From assembly GCA_927797885.1 (NCBI GenBank), contig OV696605.1, positions 1,959,157 through 2,023,156 on the forward strand: a stretch of 64,000 bases of DNA, given 5' to 3'. Below the pieces are notes generated by a model. The model was not told where the DNA came from and made no database searches. It saw only the letters and a program-made list of their open reading frames with translations. This DNA comes from Gloeomargaritales cyanobacterium VI4D9 (GTDB taxonomy: Bacteria > Cyanobacteriota > Cyanobacteriia > Gloeomargaritales > Gloeomargaritaceae). The position numbers and the translations under genes are program-made. How positions within the stretch are numbered: the first letter of the stretch is position 1; each line of letters starts with the position of its first letter. This document shows, piece after piece, positions 36,538-45,316 of this stretch.

Positions 36538-38223
36538 ATGGCGGTGGAACTGCAATTGAGTTGGGAAGACCCAGCCACAAGCACTGTGGAACAACGGCTG
36601 GTCACAGTACCGGTAGCGTTTGGGCGGGATGAACAAGCCATGCGGACAGCGATTAATGACAGCGAGGGCACCCTCGTGGTTTTGCCCCATAAGCAGGTTT
36701 CCCGGTGTCATGCCCTGATTGTGGGCAAGGAGGGCGAACTGGAATTGGTGGATAAGAGTACCAACGGCACGTTTCTGAATGGGCAACACTTTTTGGGCAC
36801 CAACCGCCAGATTCAGGATGGGGATCGCTTCCAAATTGGACCCTACAAAATCGCCCTCAGTACGATAGGCACCCTCCCCCCCTCCCCGTCTATGCGTTTA
36901 CCCGCCGACAGTACAGCGGTTTTGCCGGGGGTGTACCATGATTCCCTCACCGGTCTGCCCAACCGGAATATGTTTATGTCCCTCCTGCAAAACCTGTGGG
37001 AGCGGTTGACGGTGGAAACCAGTTTGCTGTTTGCGGTGGTGCATTTGGATATTGACCGTCTGCAACAGGTGAATGACAGTTTGGGCTACCGGGTGGGGGA
37101 TAAACTGTTAGCCGCCATTGCCCGGCGGTTGCGCCAGCGGTTGGCACCGGGGGACACGGCGGTGCGGTTGGAGGGGGATGAATTTGCCCTGCTGTTGGAA
37201 AGTGTGGCGAATACGGAGGATGCCCTTGCCCTGGTGGAAGCCATCCAGCGGGATTTAGCCGCCGCCTTTACCCTGGAAGACAAAGAAGCCTTTATCACCG
37301 TCAGTATGGGGGTTGCATTTAGCCATGTGCCCGTGAATCAGCCGGAGGACTGGTTGCGGTTTGCCCGGGCGGCGACCAATCGGGCGAAACACTTGGGGCG
37401 GGGGCGTTTGGAAATTTTTCGACCTGGGATGGAGGATTCGGGCAATCGGTTACGCCTGGAGACTGACCTGAGCCGTGCCATCGAACGGGGGGAATTGTCC
37501 CTGCGGTATCAGCCGATTGTGTCCTTGACCAGTGGTCGGATTGTCGGCTTTGAAGCCCTGGTGCGCTGGCATCACCCGGAGACGGGTTGGATTCCCTCTG
37601 ACCAATTGATTAGCATTGCGGAGGAAACCGGGTTAATCATTCCCATCGGTCTGTGGGTTCTGCGAACCGCCTGTCAACAGTTGTGCCAATGGCAAATGCG
37701 ATTCCCCCATGCCCATCCCCTGACCGTGAGCGTCAATGTTTCCAGTAAGCAATTTATCCAGGCGGATTTGGTGGCACAGATTACCGAAGTTTTACAAAAG
37801 ACAGGTTTGCCGGGGAATCATCTCAAATTGGAATTAACGGAAAGTTTATTGATGGAAAGTGAAGAGGCGGCGATTCTCATGTTGTCCCAACTGCGGGAAC
37901 TGGGGGTGCAGATTTTGATGGATGATTTTGGCACCGGGTATTCCAATTTGGCACGGATGCGAACCTTGCCTACGGATGTGGTGAAGGTGGACAAATCCCT
38001 AATTCAATCTTTGGATGGTCAAAATCTTGCCTTTGTGCGGGGCATTGTTGCCCTTGCCCACTCCCTCAGCAAAACGGTGGTGGTTGAGGGTATTGAAACC
38101 CAGGAACAACTGGTACAACTGCGGGAAATGGGTTGTGCCTACGGGCAAGGGTATTTTTTTTCCCCCCCGGTGGACGTTGCCGAAGCGGAAAAACTGCTGG
38201 CTCATCCCCCTAAGTGGTCATGA
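36538..38223 (+). CDS. FHA-GGDEF-EAL cyclic-di-GMP signalling protein
   Basis: A 561-residue protein. The FHA domain at about residues 20-110 reads VTVPVAFGRDEQ then QVSRCHALIVGKEG and STNGTFLNG. The GGDEF domain (about 125-295) has LDIDRLQQVNDSLGYRVGD but an altered signature, RLEGDEFAL, with Glu in place of the first Gly. The EAL domain (about 310-555) keeps all catalytic motifs: FEALVRWHHPE, NVSSKQF, ELTES, MDDFGTGYSNLARM, VKVDKS and VVEGIET. Phosphodiesterase activity is therefore likely, cyclase activity doubtful. FHA implies phospho-Thr control. The protein is cytoplasmic. Confidence 0.93.
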   Translation: MAVELQLSWEDPATSTVEQRLVTVPVAFGRDEQAMRTAINDSEGTLVVLPHKQVSRCHALIVGKEGELELVDKSTNGTFLNGQHFLGTNRQIQDGDRFQIGPYKIALSTIGTLPPSPSMRLPADSTAVLPGVYHDSLTGLPNRNMFMSLLQNLWERLTVETSLLFAVVHLDIDRLQQVNDSLGYRVGDKLLAAIARRLRQRLAPGDTAVRLEGDEFALLLESVANTEDALALVEAIQRDLAAAFTLEDKEAFITVSMGVAFSHVPVNQPEDWLRFARAATNRAKHLGRGRLEIFRPGMEDSGNRLRLETDLSRAIERGELSLRYQPIVSLTSGRIVGFEALVRWHHPETGWIPSDQLISIAEETGLIIPIGLWVLRTACQQLCQWQMRFPHAHPLTVSVNVSSKQFIQADLVAQITEVLQKTGLPGNHLKLELTESLLMESEEAAILMLSQLRELGVQILMDDFGTGYSNLARMRTLPTDVVKVDKSLIQSLDGQNLAFVRGIVALAHSLSKTVVVEGIETQEQLVQLREMGCAYGQGYFFSPPVDVAEAEKLLAHPPKWS

Positions 38224-38303
38224 AGCTACAGCAATTTTTTTAACTGTTGCAACCCTTGATTTTCTAACTCCCATTGCAAGTATGATTGCCATACCCAAAA
38301 ACC

Positions 38304-39452
38304 CTAACTTCGCAATTGAATCGGCATGACCAGATAGGTCATTTTCACATCCCCCAAGGGCGAAAAAATCACCGGGGCGGTGGCGGAATTTAACTGCATT
38401 TGCACCTGGCTGGTGGACATGGCTTTCAAGCCCTCCAAAACGTACTTGACATTGAATGCCACATCCAACGCTTCCCCCTCAATTTCCGCCGGAATTTGCT
38501 CCTGTCCCTGCCCCAACTCCCCCCCCTCCGTCGCCAGGATCACATTGTCCAAATCCAGGGAAAATTTCACCACATTGCGACTGCCCGCCAACACTGCCAA
38601 CCGCTCCAGGGCATGGATCACATCCTCCCGCTCCATCACCACCCGCCGGGCAAACTCCCTGGGGAGCAACTGGCGATAGTTGGGGTACATCCCATCCAAC
38701 AAACGGGTGACCAACCGTTGCTGAAACCCCTCCCCCTGGGGCAGTTGAAAATCCGCCTGGTGGGGTTCCAAGCAAAACCGCACCACCTCCCCTTCATACT
38801 TAGCCAAGAGCCGCTCCACCTCCCGCAGTGCCCTGGCTGGAATCGTGGCGTGTACCGGCTCCCCCCCGCTGGTTACCTCGGTTTCCACAATCGCCAACCG
38901 ATGCCCATCCGTAGCGGCAAATTCCAGGGTTTCACCCCTCGTTTGCAAATGCACCCCGGTCAAAATTTGCTTGGTTTCATCGTTGCTGGCAGCAAATAAC
39001 ACGCCCCGCAAGCCCTGCAAAAACGCTTCCCGATCCAAAGGCATCGCCGTTGCGGTCACTGCCGGTAGGGCGGGAAATTCCTCCCCCGGCAAACCGGCAA
39101 TCTGGTAGGGTCCCGCCAGAGTATCTTTTTTCCTTTCCCGTTCTAAACGCGCACGCACCGTCGCCTGGGTATCGCTGACTTTCAGTTCCACCACCGCCTC
39201 CGGCAAACGGGAAACCAAATCCCCCAACGTGCGGGCGGGCAAGGTGATCATCCCCGCTTCGTAAACCGTCGCTGACAAACGACTTTGCAAGCACAGGGTT
39301 TGGTCAAAGGCACTCAAGGTAAGTTGGGCATCAGCTCCACTCGCTTCAAACAGTACATTCGCCAAAATTGGATTGGTGGGTCGGTTGGCGACGGCACGAC
39401 TAACCACGCTCAGATGGTTGCTCAAATCTTTTTGGGAACAGCTCACATGCAT
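38304..39452 (-). CDS. dnaN: DNA polymerase III beta subunit (sliding clamp)
   Basis: A 382-residue clamp: MHVSCSQKDLSNHLSVVSRA at the start, RPTNPILANVLFEASGADAQ, GLRGVLFAASNDETKQILTG, FAATDGHRLAIVET and C-terminal VIFSPLGDVKMTYLVMPIQL. The Met at 39452 is used, since six extra upstream codons in frame are not conserved. It is transcribed away from the DnaA-box cluster that starts about 90 bp upstream, the usual arrangement at a cyanobacterial origin. Confidence 0.96.
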   Translation of the reverse strand: MHVSCSQKDLSNHLSVVSRAVANRPTNPILANVLFEASGADAQLTLSAFDQTLCLQSRLSATVYEAGMITLPARTLGDLVSRLPEAVVELKVSDTQATVRARLERERKKDTLAGPYQIAGLPGEEFPALPAVTATAMPLDREAFLQGLRGVLFAASNDETKQILTGVHLQTRGETLEFAATDGHRLAIVETEVTSGGEPVHATIPARALREVERLLAKYEGEVVRFCLEPHQADFQLPQGEGFQQRLVTRLLDGMYPNYRQLLPREFARRVVMEREDVIHALERLAVLAGSRNVVKFSLDLDNVILATEGGELGQGQEQIPAEIEGEALDVAFNVKYVLEGLKAMSTSQVQMQLNSATAPVIFSPLGDVKMTYLVMPIQLRS

Positions 39453-39544
39453 ACCGGCAATGTACCCCAAGGTGATGCCATCCTACCACCCCCCTTGCCC
39501 AAGCGTCGCTCTACTCCTGTCTTCAAGAATAAAAATTTTTCTTT

Positions 39545-39820
39545 AGTAGATAGTAGTAGAGCCTGTGGATATGTGGATAACTTTTGTGGATGATTGACGG
39601 CGACGGGGTTTCACACCACCCCCACCTGTGGATAACCTGTGGATAACCTGTGGATAAAATGCCAAGTTATCCACAGCCCCCTTTTTTTATCCACAGCCCC
39701 CCCCGACTTATCCCCAAATAATCCACAGCTTTAGCCCGACTTATCCACAGATTTTTGCCACTTATCCACAACTTATCCACAGGTTTGACCCGAAAAATTG
39801 TAATAATTTTTAATAATCCA
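39545..39820. other. oriC: Probable chromosomal replication origin oriC (DnaA-box cluster)
   Basis: Nine perfect DnaA boxes (TTATCCACA or complement) begin at 39572, 39627, 39638, 39649, 39667, 39687, 39741, 39762 and 39773. Four one-mismatch boxes begin at 39564, 39585, 39708 and 39719. The first group reads TGTGGATAA and the second TTATCCACA, so the cluster has two inward-facing arms with a switch near 39660. Boxes at 39627/39638/39649 and at 39762/39773 are spaced 11 bp apart. A TAG-trinucleotide tract (39545-39560) lies at the left and an AT-rich run (39791-39816) at the right. It lies between dnaN and thiO. Confidence 0.93.
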
Positions 39821-39922
39821 AGTCCTAGCTCTGGGCGGACTATAGTTGTATGATGTCCTAAATTTGTACATAAACTATCTGTAAAGAGATGATAGCCAAT
39901 TACCAGAAAATGACCTAAAAAA

Positions 39923-41017
39923 TTACAGAAGGTTCAGCGTATGACCAAAGCGATCCCATCGGCAAAAGGCCAGTTCGGAAGGCCAAGGGTGACCGTTTAA
40001 GTATTTGCTAATCAAATGAGCGGTGATGGGAGCGAGTAAAATCCCGTTCCGGTAGTGCCCGGTGGCGAGGGTGAGATTTTCCCAGGGGCTAGGGCCGAGA
40101 ATAGGACATTCATCGGGGGTGACTGGTCGGTAGCCCCACCAGGTTTCCAGGATGGGCCAGTCTCGGAGCGGCGGGTAGGTCTGGATAGCCGCCTCTAGGA
40201 GTTGGTGCAATCCCCCGGCGGTGATGCCATCTTGAAAGCCCACATCTTCGCTGGTCGCCCCCACCACCAAGCGTCCATCCCGGCGGGGTACCAGGTAGGC
40301 ACTGGCAAAGACCACCTGATTTAAGCCCGGGGCGTGGGGAGCCTGGAGGGCCAGCATTTGACCTTTGCGGGGGCGGACGGGTAGGGACAAAAGTTTGTAG
40401 GTCCAGGCGCCGGTGGTCAAAACATAATGCCCCGCCTGATGGGAAGCCTCATGGGTAACGACCTGGGTAATTTTGGTGCCTTGGGAGGCGATGCGTACCA
40501 CGGTTTCATGGGAAAAGAACTGCACCCCCAGGGATTGGGCGGCTTGGTACAAAACGGCGTGGAGCAAGCGGTTATCCACCTGACCATCGTTGGGATACCA
40601 CCAACCCCCAATGAAATCTGCCCCCAAACCGGGCTGGTGTTGGTCGAGTTGCTCCCGGTTGAGCCATAGACCCCGGTGGTGACCCCCCGCTTGGCTGGTC
40701 ACCGGCACCACAATTCCACAAGGCCAGTAGCCGGTGGTTTGTCCTGTGCGTTCTTCTAAGTCCTGAATCCAAGCCGGGTAGCACTGTAAACTGGCTTCGC
40801 ACAAATCCCGCATGGCACCGGGGGGAATCTGCTCCGCACCGGGAGCCAACATCCCAGCGGCGGCCTGGGCGGCGGTACCGGGGAAACCCCCATCAATAAT
40901 GCCCACCCGTCCTTGAGTCTTGGCGAGTTCAACGGCAATGCTCAGCCCGATGATGCCTCCCCCAATGATTAAAACATCCATGCTGACGGGTGATAGTTGG
41001 CGTAACTCTATAGCCAT
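39923..41017 (-). CDS. thiO: Glycine oxidase ThiO
   Basis: A 364-residue DAO-family flavoenzyme with the FAD motif VLIIGGGIIGLSIAVELAK at about residues 15-33, AAQAAAGMLAPGAEQIP, GQMLALQAPHAPG and the C-terminal ILGPSPWENLTLATGHYRNG. It oxidises glycine to the imine used in thiazole synthesis for thiamine. Many cyanobacteria fuse ThiO to ThiG; here it is stand-alone. A second Met, MDVLIIGGG at 40981, could be the true start. No TPP riboswitch is recognised upstream. Confidence 0.9.
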   Translation of the reverse strand: MAIELRQLSPVSMDVLIIGGGIIGLSIAVELAKTQGRVGIIDGGFPGTAAQAAAGMLAPGAEQIPPGAMRDLCEASLQCYPAWIQDLEERTGQTTGYWPCGIVVPVTSQAGGHHRGLWLNREQLDQHQPGLGADFIGGWWYPNDGQVDNRLLHAVLYQAAQSLGVQFFSHETVVRIASQGTKITQVVTHEASHQAGHYVLTTGAWTYKLLSLPVRPRKGQMLALQAPHAPGLNQVVFASAYLVPRRDGRLVVGATSEDVGFQDGITAGGLHQLLEAAIQTYPPLRDWPILETWWGYRPVTPDECPILGPSPWENLTLATGHYRNGILLAPITAHLISKYLNGHPWPSELAFCRWDRFGHTLNLL

Positions 41018-41177
41018 CTTAATTAAATTGAAAACGACGGTTCCAGGCGCATTACTCCCGTGTCTTCATATCTATATGGCTGGCAATCTCGCTGGAATTG
41101 TGGGAAAAAACTTCATATTCCCATGCTAGTTCCCAATAGCCTTAATTAAAATTAACTATTCACAAAACCAAGGTAAT

Positions 41178-42164
41178 TTATCCCCACTGGCAGACGACGG
41201 CACCCAGGGTCAAACCCGCCCCAAACCCCGCCAGCACTAAGGTCTGTCCCGGCTGAATCCGCCCATCCCGCACCGCTTCGTCCAACATGATGGGAATGGA
41301 AGCCGCCGAGGTATTGCCGTAATGCGCCAAATTACTGAGCATCCGGGTGGGGGGGACGCTCAATTTTGCCGCCACCGCATCCAAAATCCGTTGATTCGCC
41401 TGATGGAGTACAAAATGATCCACCTGCTGACTGTCCAGCCCCGCCCGAAATAGGGCTTTTTCAATCACCTCCGGCACCCGTTTCACCGCAAATTTATACA
41501 CTTCTTGACCGTTCATCCACACGGGTTGATAGGTGCCGGAATGCACAATCAATTCATCAATCAACGGTTGCGGTTGCCCCTGGTAGGGGAGGGTGAGACA
41601 GGCATTTTGACTGCCATCATTTTGCAATTCAAATCCCAGCAGATGCTCCTCAGGACTGGGCTGTAACACCACCGCCCCCGCCCCATCCCCAAACAAAATA
41701 CAGGTGCGTCGGTCCTGCCAATCCACCCAGCGGGACAGCACATCCGCCCCAATCACCAGGGTTGTGCCGTAGGTGCCCGTGCGTAAAAACTGCGCCGCCG
41801 TCACCACCCCAAACACAAACCCCGAACAGGCCGCTGTCAGGTCAAAGGCCACCGCCCGTTTCGCCCCCAACCGCTCCTGCACCAAACTGGCGGAACCGAA
41901 CAGGTCATCGGGGGTCGAAGTCGCCAGGACAATCAATTCCACATCCAGAGGGGTTAAGCCCGCCGCCGTTAGGGCATTTTCCGCCGCCTGTACCGCCAAA
42001 TCCGTTACCCCTTGCCCCGCCGATACCAAACGCCGGGTGTGAATCCCCGTGCGGGTGGTGATCCATTCGTCATTGGTGTCCACTAACTGGCTCAACTGGT
42101 GGTTATCCAGCACCGGGGATACCTCTGCCCGCCCCGTTCCCGCCCAACGCACCCCCGGCACCAC
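41178..42164 (-). CDS. fabH: 3-oxoacyl-[acyl-carrier-protein] synthase III
   Basis: About 328 residues from a GTG at 42164 that overlaps the plsX stop (TAGTG). Signatures: LVDTNDEWITTRTGIHTRR, the active-site Cys in DLTAACSGFVFGVV, the catalytic His in HFVLHQANQRILDAV, and the Asn in ALSNLAHYGNTSAASIP-like. It condenses acetyl-CoA with malonyl-ACP to start fatty acid synthesis. A longer in-frame ATG at 42302 would add a 46-residue Gly/Arg-rich extension that reads plsX in another frame and is unlike the family, so I reject it. Confidence 0.94.
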   Translation of the reverse strand: MVPGVRWAGTGRAEVSPVLDNHQLSQLVDTNDEWITTRTGIHTRRLVSAGQGVTDLAVQAAENALTAAGLTPLDVELIVLATSTPDDLFGSASLVQERLGAKRAVAFDLTAACSGFVFGVVTAAQFLRTGTYGTTLVIGADVLSRWVDWQDRRTCILFGDGAGAVVLQPSPEEHLLGFELQNDGSQNACLTLPYQGQPQPLIDELIVHSGTYQPVWMNGQEVYKFAVKRVPEVIEKALFRAGLDSQQVDHFVLHQANQRILDAVAAKLSVPPTRMLSNLAHYGNTSAASIPIMLDEAVRDGRIQPGQTLVLAGFGAGLTLGAVVCQWG

Positions 42165-43186
42165 TAACGACCGTCCCGCCGGGTCAGGGCACCCACCTGT
42201 TCCTGCAACCGTTGCACCACCCCTTGCTCCACCGCTTCGGCGGCCAGCCGGATGGCATTGAACACCGAAGGGGCATGGGAACTGCCGTGACCGATCACAC
42301 ACACCCCTGCCACCCCCAGCAGTAAGGCTCCCCCGTGTTCCGCATCATCCAGGCGTTGCTTCACCCGCCGCAAATTTCCCCGCAGGAGGGGCACCCCCAA
42401 CTGCCCCTGCCAGCCCCGGGGCAATTCATCCCGCAGGAGTTGCACAATCACCCGCCCAAACCCTTCGGCAAATTTCAGCAAAATATTCCCCACAAATCCA
42501 TCACAGACCACCACATCGTAGGCACCGGAAATCACATCCCGCCCCTCCGCATTCCCCACAAATTCAATCTGGGGATTTTGCGCCAGTAATTGATACGCCC
42601 GCACGGAAACATCATTCCCCTTGCAGGCTTCCTCGCCGATATTCAGCAACCCCACTTTGGGTGAGGGAATCCCCAACACACATTGGCTGTAGATGGAACC
42701 CATCAGGGCAAATTGGTTCAAAAATTTGGGGCGGCAGTCCACATTCGCCCCCACATCTAATAATAAAACCGACTTATCCGGGAGTAAGGTGGGCAAGGAC
42801 ACCCCAATTGCCGGTCGGTCAATCCCCGGCAACCGCCCCAACTGCAATAATGCCGCCGCCATCGCCGCCCCCGTGTGCCCCGCCGAATAGACCGCATCCG
42901 CCTGCCCGTCCCGCACTAAATTCATCGCCACCGTAATCGAGGCATCCGGTTTCTGGCGTAAAGCGGTCAGGGGTTCCTCGCTCATGCCAATCGCCTCTTG
43001 GGCGGGCACCAGGGTCATCCGGTGCTGATGCGCCGACAACAGGGAGCGCAACCGTTCGGGGTCGCCCACCAAGAGAATATCCGCTGTCAATTCCGCCTGC
43101 GCCCGGAGGGCACCCGTCACTATTTCTTCGGGAGCGTGGTCGCCACCCATCGCATCCACCGCAATCCGGGGCCGTTTTACCGCCAT
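42164..43186 (-). CDS. plsX: Phosphate acyltransferase PlsX
   Basis: About 340 residues: IAVDAMGGDHAPEEIVTGAL is the family start, followed by ADAVYSAGHTGAAMAAALL, SVLLLDVGANVDCRPKFL and YDVVVCDGFVGNILLKFAEG. It makes acyl-phosphate from acyl-ACP for phospholipid synthesis. I use MAVKRPRIAVDAMGG at 43186 rather than the ATG at 43216. It is immediately followed by fabH with overlapping stop and start, a classical plsX-fabH operon. Confidence 0.95.
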   Translation of the reverse strand: MAVKRPRIAVDAMGGDHAPEEIVTGALRAQAELTADILLVGDPERLRSLLSAHQHRMTLVPAQEAIGMSEEPLTALRQKPDASITVAMNLVRDGQADAVYSAGHTGAAMAAALLQLGRLPGIDRPAIGVSLPTLLPDKSVLLLDVGANVDCRPKFLNQFALMGSIYSQCVLGIPSPKVGLLNIGEEACKGNDVSVRAYQLLAQNPQIEFVGNAEGRDVISGAYDVVVCDGFVGNILLKFAEGFGRVIVQLLRDELPRGWQGQLGVPLLRGNLRRVKQRLDDAEHGGALLLGVAGVCVIGHGSSHAPSVFNAIRLAAEAVEQGVVQRLQEQVGALTRRDGR

Positions 43187-43232
43187 GCCGCCATCACCAG
43201 CACATCGGTTAAGCATTTTATCAGAATTCCCC

Positions 43233-43949
43233 TCACCATACCCGCACCTGGGGTTGACCGTTGACCACCTCGCCCACCAGCACCCGCCCCGCTAGACCCA
43301 CAAACAAGCCATTTTCCAACACCCCAGGAATGTTATTAATCTGGGCTTCCAGGCGGGCTGGGTCCGGAATTGCTGCAAATTTTACATCCACCACCATATT
43401 CCCCTGGTCGGTGATCACCGGCCCATCCTTTTTCACCGCCATGCGAATTTCCGGTTCCCCCCCCAGTTTGGCTAAGGCTCGCATCACCGGCACCACCGCC
43501 AGGGGCAACACCTCCACCGGCACGGGAAACGTACTGCCCAACCGTTCCACCAACTTAGACCCATCCACCACCACGATAAATTCCTGCGCCAGGCTATCCA
43601 CAATTTTTTCCCGGGTGTGGGCTGCCCCGCCGCCCTTGATCAGATTTTTCTGGGGGTCCACCTCGTCCGCCCCATCAATCGCCAGGTCAATCTCGCTCAC
43701 CTCATCCAGGGTGGTCAGGGGAATCCCCGCTTGCCGAGCCAACACCGTCGCCTGAAAGGAGGTGGGAATCCCCCGCACCTGTTGAATTTCCCCCCGCTGG
43801 AGCCGCTCCCCCAGGGATTGAATCATAAACGCCGCCGTCGAACCTGTCCCCAGCCCCACCACCATGCCCGATTGCACCCACTGCGCCGCCTGGCGACCGA
43901 CCGCCTGTTTCGCCTGCTTCACCAACTCCGGGGATGCCACCATCACCAC
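43233..43949 (-). CDS. rpiA: Ribose-5-phosphate isomerase A
   Basis: A 238-residue RpiA with [40 protein letters not shown] carrying the catalytic Asp/Glu, and [20 protein letters not shown]. It interconverts ribose-5-phosphate and ribulose-5-phosphate in the Calvin cycle and pentose phosphate pathway. It lies 47 bp upstream of plsX on the same strand and may share its transcript. Confidence 0.95.
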   Translation of the reverse strand: MVMVASPELVKQAKQAVGRQAAQWVQSGMVVGLGTGSTAAFMIQSLGERLQRGEIQQVRGIPTSFQATVLARQAGIPLTTLDEVSEIDLAIDGADEVDPQKNLIKGGGAAHTREKIVDSLAQEFIVVVDGSKLVERLGSTFPVPVEVLPLAVVPVMRALAKLGGEPEIRMAVKKDGPVITDQGNMVVDVKFAAIPDPARLEAQINNIPGVLENGLFVGLAGRVLVGEVVNGQPQVRVW

Positions 43950-44523
43950 ACCTCCACCACTGCCCCCAGCCTACCAAAAAATTGCCTCCAAAAATTCCCT
44001 AAAACCTCCCCATAACGCAACAAGGGCTTGGCTGTCGGATGGAGCCAAACCCTCAGGGTACGATCATCAAGGTATTCAGAATGTGTTTGGTGAACTAAGG
44101 TGGTAATGGACAACACGCCCACTTCCGCATTCCCTCTGATGGTGGCTGAGTCAATCGAGACCCATGTCCAGGACTTAACCCACTCGAGCCAACCAAGAAC
44201 TCTGGGTTAAACCGCCCTCATTTATTGCCACCGAACTCAGAACCTTTTGGAATACCCAACCAAACCTAACATCAATCGGTTCAGCACGGGTTAGACTCAA
44301 TCTGAATCGGAACTGGGTCGGATCTCGACCGGGGCACCTGAGTCTCGATCCGGTTTTCAGGAGGTGTTTCTTAGGTGCCTACTATCAAGATAAAAAATCC
44401 CCTCCCCCCTTGGCAACCCCTATTACATGATTGTGATAACTCTTTGCAGATTGTGACTGGGGGAGATATTTGTTTAATTTCTCGCCGCCTCCCAATTTTG
44501 ATACCCTAGAGATAGCGTTTACG
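43950..44523. other. Intergenic region upstream of secreted protein
   Basis: About 570 bp between rpiA and the secreted protein gene. It is free of recognisable RNA genes. It contains one short open frame with a good ribosome-binding site (listed separately) and GC-rich partly palindromic sequence near 44300-44345 (GGATCTCGACC ... GTCTCGATCC). I cannot assign a function to the rest. Confidence 0.4.
44106..44210 (+). CDS. Possible 34-residue small protein
   Basis: ATG at 44106 preceded by AAGGTGG, reading MDNTPTSAFPLMVAESIETH and ending RTLG at TAA. No homologue is recognised. Evidence is only the good ribosome-binding site, an intact frame and location in an otherwise empty region. It may be chance. 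Confidence 0.25.
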   Translation: MDNTPTSAFPLMVAESIETHVQDLTHSSQPRTLG

Positions 44524-44955
44524 GTGATCCCTGTGTTACGTTTCCTGGTGGCGCTGGTGGCACTTCTGGTCTTTGGGTGGGGGCACATCCAACCCGCCGA
44601 TGCGCTGACGGAAGTGCGGTTGTCCCATTTGCAGGTGGAGGACTGTCCGGCGGACTTGGCGGATGGAGCTGTGACCAGTGGGGGCAATACCCTGCCGGCT
44701 CGCTGTTATTGGCTGACGGGGCAGGCGGAAAATCCCACCAACAAAACGGTTTACGATGCGGATGTGTTTGGGCGGGTTTACGATGCCAACGGGGAACCGG
44801 CTCTGCCCAATCGGGGGCGGGTGGGAACCATCGAGCAGATTCCGCCGGGGGTGAGTGAGTTTCATCTGCCCTTGATGGTACCGGCGGCGCAACCCGCACC
44901 CCTCCAGTTGAGTCAGTTCAAGGCGATGGGCTTTAGTGCCAAGGTACGGCGTTAA
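44524..44955 (+). CDS. Secreted protein of unknown function
   Basis: A protein of about 143 residues starting at GTG 44524 (or GTG 44533). The signal peptide is VLRFLVALVALLVFGWGHI with cleavage likely after QPADA. The mature part has two Cys (QVEDCPADLADG, LPARCYWLTGQ) likely forming a disulfide. An immunoglobulin-like beta pattern follows: NPTNKTVYDADVFGRVYDA, then IPPGVSEFHLPLMVP. This resembles FxLYD-type periplasmic domains, but I do not assert the family. In the 44470 ATG version, the extra N-terminus is not signal-like. Confidence 0.65.
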   Translation: MIPVLRFLVALVALLVFGWGHIQPADALTEVRLSHLQVEDCPADLADGAVTSGGNTLPARCYWLTGQAENPTNKTVYDADVFGRVYDANGEPALPNRGRVGTIEQIPPGVSEFHLPLMVPAAQPAPLQLSQFKAMGFSAKVRR

Positions 44956-45316
44956 CTGGGGGGTGGCCATCCCAAGTGCTTAGTGAATCAATGCAACAAT
45001 CCTGATTAAATCGTCATGCTCTTGAGTCAAGCCAATTGGATATTGATGGTTCTCCTGAGTATTTGGTCATAAGCAGAGTCTGTGCTTCAGCCCCCCTGGC
45101 GAGACAAAAGCGTATCGTTCTACAAATCCAGTAGAGCCACCCATTTTGATAGGATACATAATTCTGAAATTGTCAATACCTCCAATTTACTGAGTTCCCC
45201 GGCGGGTGGGGAAACGTGGGTATGAGACTGAAACCTTTTCCTGATCCGTCCTGATCCATTAACATCAATCAAGCTGGAGTGTTATAGCGTCCTACCCCTT
45301 GTGTGATGAAATAGCC
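44956..45316. other. Intergenic region, no recognised feature
   Basis: About 360 bp without a plausible open frame, tRNA or repeat family member. It presumably contains the promoter of the following glycosyltransferase. Confidence 0.4.

Noticed and set aside
39564-39781. Repeated TTATCCACA units as plasmid iterons
   Set aside because: The unit is the exact DnaA box, lies next to dnaN, and no plasmid replication initiator gene is nearby.
41018-41177. TPP riboswitch upstream of thiO
   Set aside because: No THI-box sequence such as CTGAGA could be found on the thiO strand in this region.
42165-42302. 46-residue N-terminal extension of fabH from the ATG at 42302
   Set aside because: It is the plsX coding sequence in another frame, low complexity and unlike any FabH; the GTG overlapping the plsX stop gives the normal family length.
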